64,000 bases of DNA from Saccharum officinarum. Lineage: Eukaryota > Streptophyta > Magnoliopsida > Poales > Poaceae. This document shows, one piece after another, positions 54,368-64,000 of this stretch (the stretch's first letter is position 1; each line of letters starts with the position of its first letter). The position numbers and the translations under genes were made by a program. The DNA is taken from the NCBI GenBank assembly GCA_020631735.1, contig CM036201.1, forward strand, positions 74,910,353 through 74,974,352. Direction: 5' to 3'. The notes under the pieces were generated by a model that was given only the letters and a program-made list of their open reading frames with translations, did no database searches and was not told where the DNA came from.

Positions 54368-57300
54368 TGAGCCCATATAATCCCGGTAGTCAATCGAAAC
54401 CACGAAGGATTTCAAACCAACTCTTTTACAACCAAGATCGCATCATTCAACATACACATCACACGTTGCATTTCATAAATAGAGCGGAGGTTCTTTTACA
54501 ACACACAGAGTCGTAAATTATTACAAACCAAGTTCATAAAGTAGCGGAAGCATAACACACGCATTAGTTCACATACTACTGCCAGTCTCAATGATCAACA
54601 TCCCGCAAAAGCATTAAGAAAAGTACATAACAGACGATCACGACCGAGTGATCTAGTCCTCGTCACCCGCAGGGTGGAGGCAGGTCTTGCAGAAGCCCTG
54701 ATAAAGCATGTCATCTGCAACAGGAGGGAATAAACCCTGAGTACGGGAATATACTCAGCTAGACTTACCCGTCGAAATGGAAAATAAGAGACACGAAGGA
54801 TCATGCAAGGCTTTAATAAGTGGAGCTGGCTGACATTACCTTTTACGGAAAAGCATAAGTAATTTAAAATCTTTTAACTTGTACTAGCATTTATTTTTAG
54901 CATTAACCTGTCATCTATCTTAGCACCTGTACTAAACATTCACTTGAGTATAATCAAACAATAATATTATTAGATCCATAGCAGGTATAAATTGCGGCAA
55001 CATTATATCATTCGCTTAACCATCTGTTCAATTTAATGAGATCTACGTTGTCGCTGCTCAAGTCAAGTGCTCACTAACCGGGAGCGACGACAATTCGAAT
55101 CGAATTCCTATCCAGCTGGAGGGGTATTTCTAACACCAACCGAGTCACGCCTGGCGAGGGCTGCTCAGGTCACCTTTGGTACAGTTCAGGAGCCGCGGGT
55201 CCGACCGATGTCGCATCCCCAAGGGCGACACTCTGCCAGGTGCTAGGGACTCTAACCCCCCCTTGGACTCACGCCAATGTCCCCAAGCACAACGTTTCTC
55301 TCCTCCAAGATGCGACCTACCAGTCGATTCCTGGCCTGAACTGTATTACTCGGATTCGCGGTCGGAACGACTTATCCAGCCAACTAAGTGTTAGACTGCA
55401 TTCAACATGACTCAAGGACGTACAGTGAATCGGTCCTTAAACGGCTCAGACGGGCATAGCTCCGCACCCAAGACGTGAAGTGTCTTGCGGCTGCACTATC
55501 GAACTCCCGCCCGGTCTCAAATTCATTTTTTTAGGCATGGTTCCGTCCACGATAGCCAATAGAGCCACTCGTGACCCATTCCTATGTCTCGCGGATGACC
55601 GGAAATCACCCGACTTCTACCGGACTAAGCAGGGCTAAGCATTAACATGAGCCTAAAACTAATTTAGGGTTTAAGTATGATATCTGGACAAGGACAGGTG
55701 TAATGCAACAAGTGTTTCCATACAACTCCTACAACTTAATGCAGTAAACAAGTAAAAGTACTCAAGAATTATATTTCAAATGATTGGGTCAGCATGCACC
55801 GGGGCTTGCCTTTCAGAAAGGAAGATGGGCGGTGATCTGGGCACTCAGGTAGCTCGTCAACGACGTGTCCTTCGATGGCTGCCTCGTCGGGTTCTCCCGG
55901 CTGCTCCTGGTCCTCCTCCGAAACTGCTCCCTCGAACTCGAGGAGTGTCACCCCCTCTGGTACACCTATTGCATGAATACATAATAAATCTCATGGATGC
56001 ATAATGAATGCAATATGCTTGGAATGAAATGCATTGCAGCAAGTTAATTATTCTATTCAAATTACTTCAATCTTACGTGCAAATCTCTTCTCCAGTAGAG
56101 AAGTACTTACCTAATCTATACAACCTAAGGTATAGTTGTTCCTCCTCTGTTAAGGTCCTAACACCTAACAATCACAAGAACAATTTTACTTAAGTTACCA
56201 AATCCAAGCATAAAATATCATAGCAAGACATTCTGAACAACAGCTTAATGTTTCTAACGTAACTGGAGATTCCTAACTCCAAAAGACATAATCCAAGATA
56301 GTCTGAAAAGCTTATAAAATGCTCTATAAATCCTTTTCAGACTTCAACACCTAATTCCTAAGTATTCCTAGTCGAATTTTTAGAGCTCCAGAAATCTGTC
56401 CTCTTCAAACAGAGAGTGGCCATTTCTGGATAGCCACTTTAAACAGCTATAACTCCTAGACTACTAGGCCAAATGCCACCCAATTTTGACACAAGCTAGT
56501 TTATCAAATTTACTACAACTTTGGTATTCACAAGTTTTCTAGCAATTACTTTTATTAAGGGTCAAACCAAAAAATGCTACTAGCTGTCCGGAAAACATAG
56601 AAATAAGAAGATTAAATATTTATTTATGTGTCAAACTTCCTCTATGACTAAACCAATGATGCTACTAGTTCACACATATCATAAAAACACCAGAAAGTAA
56701 AGTATGTCAACCTAGAACCTTTATTTTCATCCTTTTCTTAATTTACTTAATTAATTAAGTAAGAAATTAAACTTATATACAAACTACTTAGAAAATTCTA
56801 TAAAAATTACAGGAGGCTCCCTGGCCTACCAGGAGGCTAATGTAAAAATTTGAACTAAATTTATTTACAGAAACTCCCTACATAAAATCCACAAGCTAAA
56901 AAGGCTGATTTTTGCATAAATAGGAAACCCTAATGAAAAGTGTCAAACAATAGATTTCATATTTTTCCTACTACCATTCTACCCTAAGAACAACACTCCC
57001 AAAATTTTACCTTTACTGGAATTATAGAAAAATTATGAAAATTCATTCAAGTATCTCTTAATATAAAATGATAACATCATAACTTGAAAACTACTTAAGC
57101 AATAGGATCCAAAGTTTTACCAGAGCTAGTATATATATGAAATCACCTACTCACCAAATTTCATAATTTTTGGAACACTAAAACTCAAGATATGATTTAA
57201 ACAAATTTGCATGTAATTTAAAGCACATCTTAAAACCCTAATTAATTCTTCCAGAAAATAAACATCACATAAGCATTTGATATTTTTTCTAGAAGCTACT

Positions 57301-59402
57301 CTTTATTTGGAGCCAAACAAAATTTGGATCACCATTTTTGGATCTACCAAACCCTAGATATGAAAATTACAAACATCAATCAAATCTGTGAAAAAAATAA
57401 AGAAACTGGATTTTTCCAAAAATCAAAAAGGCACTGGGCCGGCCGACCCGCCAGCGCGGCCAGCTCGCGCGCCAGCTCGCGCAATGCGCGGCCCAACTCG
57501 AGTGGCGCGGCCCGCTCGGCCTCCCGCCCGCGCGTGCGTCTGCTAGGGGGGCCTGCTGTCAGCGAGAGAGGGACAGGGGAGCGGCGAGCCGAGAACTCCG
57601 GCGAGCGGATTCACGCCGCCGGTGGCTCCCTTGGCCAAGCCGAGCACACCACCCTGCTTTCCACACAAAACCGCACCTAGGCATGTACTTTTCCCCAATG
57701 ATACCGCACCGGAGCACCCTTGCCGACGGTGAGGGCGGACGGCAGCAAACGCGTGGCGGTACGCCGGCGTGCTCCGACCGCTAGATGGTCGGCAGAGGGG
57801 TGCACCCGCTTCCTGGAATCCTGGTGGACTTTCCGAGGCTACTCAAATGGATTGGGATGGGGTGGAGCAGCTTGGCCGTGTGAGCACCTGGCCGTCGGCC
57901 ATGGCGGGCAGTGCGTGGCCGTGTTCCGGCTTGACCGGACCAAGACTGGCGGTAGCGTCATCACCCGAGCATCTAGGTGTGCAGGGGAAGAGGGGACGTG
58001 AGCGAGGGAAAACGGAGGAGTGCAGTGCGGTGCTGGCCACGGTGACTCTCAACCACGGTGGAGCTCCGGTGACATTTGGAACGGGCGGAGGCGACAATGC
58101 GGCTCACCTTGGGCTCGATTGTGACATTTGGAACGGGCAGAGGCGACAATGCGGCTCACCTTGGGCTCGATTGATGTCAGGGTTGGTCGAGGATGTGCAG
58201 GGCAGTGTGGTGGAGTGAGGGGTGTGGATTTGGCCGGTAGGAATGTGGCGGCGAGCTCTCACGGCCGCGACAAGGCACGCGGCAGCGATGCAGCTCGGGG
58301 CGTCCGCCTAAGCTCGGGAGGAGCAAGAGAGAGAGCAGAGGCGCGAATGAGGTTGGGGGCGGCATCGTGGCGCCGTTGAAGACGCCGTGACCTGACGGGT
58401 GGGGCCCCGGCCAGCGTACGGTCACCACCGCACGCCCACCCGGTAGCACGGCCCTGCGGCCGGTCGGCCACGATGTTCACTGAACATCGCCTGTTTGACT
58501 GAATTGGCGTCCGAAAAGGTGACTGACAGAGCTATTTTGAGTTTATTTTACTCCTAATCCAGCTCGAGTTAGCAGAAGATGACAGTACCAAAATTTTAGA
58601 GCTATATGAGGACTACAACTTTGTCAATTGGCTCAAGGACTGATTCGGCCTGGTTTGTGAGTTATAAGGTGCCAAAGTGGGGTACAGTGAAACGGTTTTT
58701 CAGTTTCACACTTAGCCAAAAATGCTAAGTCACAAAACAGCCTCCAAGACTGACTTGTGGGCCATTTTTGAGCATGTTCTGGTCATTTTCATGAGATGGC
58801 CATATTAGAACTTTTGTTCCTTATGAAATTCTCTACAACTTTGCTTAAGGTTGCTCCTCCATGCAAGATTTCTAAGCTGGACTTTTTAATTGGTCAAACA
58901 GATCACTCTAGGGGTCCAAACTTAGTCAACACATGTGGAAGAGCAATTTGGTCATTTTGGTCAACATGAACATTGCTCCACTACTTACCCTAAATGTAAT
59001 TAAGGTGTTATAAGACCTAATTAGCCACTCTACACATTGGTTGCACGAAATCCCTAGTGTCACATACTTTGGAACAAGTAATTCAATACTTTCACCCAAT
59101 GTTGCAAGCTCATGTTGCACATGTTGCATGAGTGTGTTGCATAGCACTTGCTCATTATGTTACACTAAAGGGTTGGTATGTCTCAAAAGAAAATTGCACA
59201 TAAGGTACTTGTGTGTTGCACACTACTCAATTCTTACTTCACATGAAATATAAACATATGTGGCAATGTTTCCAAAGCATGTTTCACATATTATAGGCTC
59301 ATGCATGAAATGAATGATGCTCCCACTCATGAATGAGATGATTAATGTTAATGCTCATGAAATGCAATGCACTTAAGGAAGCTAAACACCTGGGGTGTTA
59401 CA
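54368..59402 (-). repeat. 3' LTR of Tekay-like gypsy element
   Basis: The right edge is clear: on the minus strand the LTR starts TGTAACACCCCAGGTGTTT, directly after the polypurine tract. The left edge is provisional at TGAGCCC (54368), chosen by comparison with the LTR remnant at 4994-8399. Contents: a GC-rich block (57430-58480), a long AT-rich block (56060-57400) and the CTGTTGCAGATGACATGC region (54710). Open frames inside are compositional. The length of about 5.0 kb is large but possible for this lineage. Confidence 0.65.
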
Positions 59403-59403
59403 G

Positions 59404-59415
59404 CCCTCCCCCCTT
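59404..59415 (-). other. Polypurine tract of Tekay-like element
   Basis: AAGGGGGGAGGG on the minus strand, ending 1 bp before TGTAACACCCC. Confidence 0.8.
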
Positions 59416-59424
59416 ATAAAAATC

Positions 59425-60748
59425 TCATCCTGAGATTTGGAAAGCGTACCATTGTTGATAGAATTCCTTATAACCATCACGTAAATAGTCTTCTCGCTCC
59501 CACGTAGCATCACTCTCACTACCCTGATTACTCCACATTACTTTATACCACTTGACCACTCGACTTCTAGTTACCCGCTCTTGAGTGTCAATCACACGGA
59601 CTGGCTTTTCTTCGTAGGTTAAATCGGATTCTAACCTGATATCTCCTAAGGGAACTCTTTCTTCCGGAACTCGAAGACACTTCTTTAACTGGGATACATG
59701 AAAAAACATTGAAAATGGCGCTCATTTCAGGGGGTAACTGGATCTTATATGCGATAGCACCACTCTTTCTATGATCTGGAAAGGACCCCACGTATCTCGG
59801 TGCAAGCTTCCGCTTCACACCAAAACGTTGTACACTCTTCATAGGGGAAACTTTCAGATACACGAAGTCTCCAACCTCAAACTCGATCGGTTTTTCTCCG
59901 GCGATCAGCGTAACTTTTCTATCTAGCTTGAGCTGCAGCCATATGAATTTTGATGGTACGAACTTGCTCCTCAGCTTCCTTGACAAAATCAATACTATAA
60001 TACCTTCTCTCACCAGCTTCTATCCAATTTAGTGGGTTCTACACTTACGACCGTACAATGCTTCGAATGGGGCCATCTTAATGCTCTCTTATAATTGTTA
60101 TTATAGGAAAACTCAGCTAGAGGCAACCATTTTCCCCCAAACCCCTAGACAAAATAACACAAGCCGTAACAGGTCTTCCAAGATTTGGTTGACTCGTTCA
60201 GTCTGACCTGATGTCTGGGGTGATAAGCAGAGCTTCTCACTAACTTAGTTCCCAGAAGATGATGCAAGTGCTCCCAAAAACGAGCAGTGAACTGTGGACC
60301 ACGGTCAGAAACGATAGTACGAGGTATCCCATGGAGTCAGACTATCTGGTTGAAGTACAACTCAGCGTAATCAGTAGGACGGTAGTCTACTCGGACAGGA
60401 ATGAAGTGAGCTGACTTGGTTAAACAATCTACAATTACCCAAATAGAGTTATGGTTCTTGACAGTAGGAGGAAGTCCAACAATGAAATCCATGCTTATCT
60501 CTTCCCATTTCCAACCTGGGATAGAAAGTGGTTGAAGCAATCCAGCTTTCATGTGCACAGCCTTAACCCTACAGCAAGTGTCACACCTGGCAACATATGC
60601 AACTATCTCTTTCCGCATTTTGGTCCACCAATAGTATGGCTTCAAATCATAATACATCTTATTGCTACCAGGATGGATGGACAACTTAGAGGAGTGTGCT
60701 TCAGACATTATATCATTTCTAAGCTCTCGGTCCTTAGGCACAACTAAC
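59425..60748 (-). pseudogene. Tekay-like gypsy pol: integrase and chromodomain, broken
   Basis: On the minus strand from the gap: integrase zinc-binding region (EAHSSKLSIHPGSNKMY, then ARCDTCCRVKA), core start (WEEISMDFIVGLPP and IWVIVDCLTKSAHFIPV), then a TGA stop at about 60337. The second Asp region ([14 protein letters not shown]) follows, with a frameshift around SSAYHP. The C-terminal part (FEVGDFVYLKVSP, RKLAPRYVGSF) and a chromodomain (VTRSRVVKWYKVMW, ATWEREDYL) lie at 59425-60013. The chromodomain is typical of chromoviruses and may steer integration to heterochromatin. Upstream pol is lost in the gap. Confidence 0.85.
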
Positions 60749-60848
60749 NNNNNNNNNNNNNNNNNNNNNNNNNNNNNNNNNNNNNNNNNNNNNNNNNNNN
60801 NNNNNNNNNNNNNNNNNNNNNNNNNNNNNNNNNNNNNNNNNNNNNNNN
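60749..60848. other. Assembly gap (100 N)
   Basis: Exactly 100 N. The sequence after it restarts at the equivalent of 52876. Confidence 0.98.
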
Positions 60849-60945
60849 ACTACCCTGGCTCGCCCGTCCGCCCGCATCCCTCGCGTCTTCTCGGTATTGC
60901 CGAAAATTTGAAAACTGCGGCTGCTAGCGCTCCATGCAAAAAAAA

Positions 60946-61183
60946 CCGGTTTAGATGCAAATATTTTTGTAAAATGATACTGTAGCAAATTTTATTGTTA
61001 TTTGGTAATTAGTGTCCAATCATGGTCTAACTAGTCTTAAAAGATTCGTCTCGTCCATTTCGTCTAAACTATGTAATTAGTTTTATTTTTTATCTATATT
61101 TAATGCTTCATGCATACGTCCAAAGATTCGATGTGACGGAGAATGTTGAAAAAAATTGCAAAATTTCTGACAACTAAACAGGG
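60946..61183. mobile_element. Tourist-like MITE (second copy)
   Basis: The same insertion as 52986-53226, differing by a few bases and homopolymer lengths. Confidence 0.7.
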
Positions 61184-62322
61184 CTTGGCTACGGTGGAGC
61201 AAAACTGCGGCTGCCAGTGCTCGAACGTGGGAGCTCCGGCCTCGGGACGCGGTGCCTTAGCCAACTGAGCTACCCTAATTAGACCGACTGCACTCGTAAC
61301 GCTATACGCGTCCGGTAAAGCGATAGCGAAGGATATAACGCAAAAACATGCTGCACCGGATGCTCTAAATATCACGGTAAATACACCAGCACCGCTATAT
61401 TTGCCGCAGCAGGAGGATATAGCGTGAGACAGCCGGAGAAAGAGAGAAGGGAGGGGAGAGGTGACAGTGGCGGGCCCCACTTTTTTCCGTAACAAAAAAT
61501 GTTATAACTCACAAACCAAAAACCCAAATTAAATTTCGATTACACCATTGAATTCGTTTTAATAAATTCTTCAAAACTAGATATCACATAGATATATTTA
61601 GATAAAGTGACAAGTGGGCCCCACAGTGGATAGAGGATGATATAGAGGATGGATGGATGCGGGAGAATTAGGTATAGAGGAGAGAATCTTGATGACCAGA
61701 ATATATAGAGGATAAATTTAGAGTACCACGAGTGCGGATAGCCTTAATCACCCCTGGGTAATCGTACTCACGTCCTAAACATCTTCTAATTGCGATACGG
61801 ATGGAGTATATAGTTAACCCCCAAAGTATAAAATCAGGTACTGAACACATTAAAGTTTACAAAACCAGTCAGTTAGCCTAAAGTTTACAAAACCGGTCAG
61901 TTAGCCCTCTGGGTTGGTTTTGCCTAGGTGGTTTTGTATATGTGGCACTCCTAGCTGGCTGCCTTTGTTGACGTGGCGTCCAGGCTATCAGCTCGCACCA
62001 CTGCTGCTCCACGCACACCGTCGCTGACCGCGCACATGTGCTGCTACGATTCCTGGCTTCCTAACTCCTCTTCCTCTGTCGCCTGCGATTCCTTTGCGAA
62101 GGCCGGATGTGGGATGAGAAGCAGCGCCTCTGAACAGCGGACGGCCTTAGAGCCGACAGCAACGACTTCAGCGGCGGCAACGATAAGCCGGGATGGAGCT
62201 GCATGGTGGACAAGCTGCGCCGGGGCAGGGCGCGACTAGCAAAGCTTTGTAGGGATAGAACCGACCAAATTATAAGAGCACAAGTACAAAAACAAGCGCT
62301 GAAACGCTCAAATTTTTGAACT

Positions 62323-64000
62323 TGAGCCCATATAATCTCGGTAGTCAATCGAAACCACGAAGGATTTCAAACCAACTCTTTTACAACCAAGATCACATCA
62401 TTCAACATACACATCACACGTTACATTTCATAAATAGAGCGGAGGTTCTTTTACAACACACGAAGTCATAAATTATTACAAACCAAGTTCATAAAGTAGC
62501 GGAAGCATAACACACGCATTAGTTCACATACTACTGCCAGTCTCAATGATCAACATCCCGCAAAAGCATTAAGGAAAGTACATAACAGACGATCACGCCC
62601 GAGTGATCTAGTCCTCGTCACCCGCAGGGTGGAGGCAGGTCTTGCAGAAGCCCTGATAAAGCATGTCATCTGCAACAGGAGGGAATAAACCCTGAGTACA
62701 GGAATGTACTCAGCTAGACTTACCCGTCAAAATAGAAAATAAGAGACACGAAGGATCATGCAAGGCTTTAATAAGTGAAGCTGGCTGACATTACCTTTTG
62801 CGGAAAAGCATAAGTAATTTAAAATCTTTTAACCTGTACTAGCATTTATTTTTAGCATTAACCTGTCATCTATCTTAGCACCTGTACTAAACATTCACTT
62901 GAGTATAATCAAACAATAATATTATTAGTTCCATAGCAGGTATAAATTGCGGCAACATTATATCATTCGCTTAACCATCTGTTCAATTTAATGAGATCTA
63001 CGTTGTCGCTACTCAAGTCAAGTGCTCACTAACCGGGAGCGACGGCAATTCGAATCGAATTCCTATCCAGCTGGAGGGGTATTTCTAACACCAACCGAGT
63101 CACGCCTGGCGAGGGCTGCTCAGGTCACCTTTGGTACAGTTCAGGAGCCGCGGGTCCGACTGATGTCGCATCTCCAAGGGCGACACTCTGCCAGGTGCTA
63201 GGGACTCTAACCCCCCCTTGGACTCACGCCAATGTCCCCAAGCACAACGTTTCTCTCCTCCAAGATGCGACCTACCAGTCGATTCCTGGCCTGAACTGTA
63301 TTACTCGGATTCGCGGTCGGAACGACTTATCCGGCCAACTAAGTGTTAGACTGCATTCAACATGACTCAAGGACGTACAGCGAATCGGTCCTTAAACGGC
63401 TCAGACGGGTATAGCTCCACACCTAAGACGTGAAGTGTCTTGCGGCTGCACTATCGAACTCCCGCCCGGTCTCAAATTCATTTTTTAGGCATGGTTCCGT
63501 CCACGATAGCCAATAGAGCCACTCGTGACCCATTCCTATGTCTCGCGGATGACCGGAAATCACCCGACTTCTACCGGACTAAGCAGGGCTAAGCATTAAC
63601 ATGGGCCTAAAACTAATTTAGGGTTTAAGTATGATATCTGGACAAGGATAGGTGTAATGCAACAAGTGTTTCCATACAACTCCTACAACTTAATGCAGTA
63701 AACAAGTAAAAGTACTCAAGAATTATATTTCAAATGATTGGGTCAGCATGCACCGGGCTTGCCTTTCAGAAAGGAAGATGGGCGGTGATCTGGGCACTCA
63801 GGTAGCTCGTCAACGACGTGTCCTTCGATGGCTGCCTCGTCGGGTTCTCCCGGCTGCTCCTGGTCCTCCTCCGAAACTGCTCCCTCGAACTCGAGGAGTG
63901 TCACCCCCTCTGGTACACCTATTGCATGAATGCATAATAAATCTCATGGATGCATAATGAATGCAATATGCTTGGAATGAAATGCATTGCAGCAAGTTAA
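62323..64000 (-). repeat. Tekay-like LTR, second copy, cut by window edge
   Basis: It matches 54368-56047. Being preceded by the same non-LTR flank as copy 1, it is more likely the same LTR on another haplotype than the 5' LTR of the element. Confidence 0.6.

Larger units (their letters stand above)
52876..56047. repeat. Large duplicated block, copy 1
   Basis: It is colinear with 60849-64000, with scattered substitutions and small indels (for example 11 bp, ACGTGCGCCGC, present only here near 52891). It covers a MITE, a tRNA-like sequence, unassigned DNA and the first 1.7 kb of the gypsy LTR. The second copy begins exactly at the edge of an N gap. Confidence 0.93.
60849..64000. repeat. Large duplicated block, copy 2
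   Basis: It repeats 52876-56047 in the same order and orientation up to the window edge, including the Tourist-like MITE (60946-61183), the tRNA-like sequence (61205-61275, minus) and the left part of the Tekay-like LTR (from about 62323). Differences are scattered single bases and short indels. Confidence 0.93.

Noticed and set aside
57324..58480. Frames in the GC-rich block of the Tekay-like LTR
   Set aside because: They lie inside an LTR; the same type of block occurs non-coding at 5000-6090.
54368..64000. The two LTR copies as 5' and 3' LTRs of one element
   Set aside because: Copy 2 is preceded by the same 1.5 kb of non-LTR flank as copy 1, which a 5' LTR adjoining the internal region would not be.

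Overview
The window is plant nuclear DNA from a grass (Poaceae, probably the Andropogoneae: sorghum, Miscanthus, sugarcane group). The evidence is dense nested LTR retrotransposons, many PIF/Harbinger (Tourist) and Tc1/mariner (Stowaway) MITEs with clean target-site duplications, a Helitron end, an Au-like SINE, GC-rich grass-type exons and introns with GT/AG ends. The species cannot be fixed from sequence alone. There are two 100-base N gaps (31299-31398 and 60749-60848), so this is a scaffold with unfilled joins.

Layout. 1-4993: left-truncated Ty1/copia element on the minus strand with a gag gene, primer-binding site and long LTR, and no pol visible within 520 bp of gag. 4994-8496: remnant of a long Ty3/gypsy (Tekay-like) LTR and leader. 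8497-17457: plus-strand copia element with open gag and pol but a 5' LTR cut down to about 146 bp. Its 3' LTR lies inside a decayed PIF/Harbinger element (17458-20822) carrying a Myb/SANT-like gene and a broken DDE transposase. 20837-30511: MITEs, a copia-type solo LTR (23455-25447), a second solo LTR with a perfect GTGGC duplication (27906-29138) and unassigned AT-rich DNA. 30512-31045: one intact plant-specific gene next to gap 1. 31399-38804: Helitron 3' end, SINE, a gene relic and a Stowaway element. 38987-46394: complete but decayed Ty3/gypsy element with matching AATAG target duplications. 46862-52023: the most gene-like island, with two Tourist MITEs, the C-terminal exons of NSE4 (a kleisin-type subunit of the SMC5/6 complex) and a conserved plant gene carrying two apparent 1-base deletions. 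52577-60748: MITEs and the 3' LTR plus integrase/chromodomain end of a minus-strand Tekay-like chromovirus. 60849-64000: a near-identical repeat of 52876-56047.

The single-copy genes are the 30512-31045 gene, the NSE4 fragment and the 50892-52023 gene; almost everything else is mobile DNA. The strongest unusual observations are these. (1) A 244-bp MITE lies flush between two NSE4 coding segments, and its own terminal inverted repeats supply a GT donor and an AG acceptor that keep the reading frame, so it may have become an intron. (2) Three copia LTRs carry dense arrays of a CCGGACGCGTCCGG-like palindrome directly upstream of their TATA box. An unrelated gypsy family has the same layout with a different palindrome (AGTCGGCTAAGCCGACT), which has also spread into its internal coding region. 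(3) The block repeated across gap 2 looks like two unmerged, overlapping allelic contigs.
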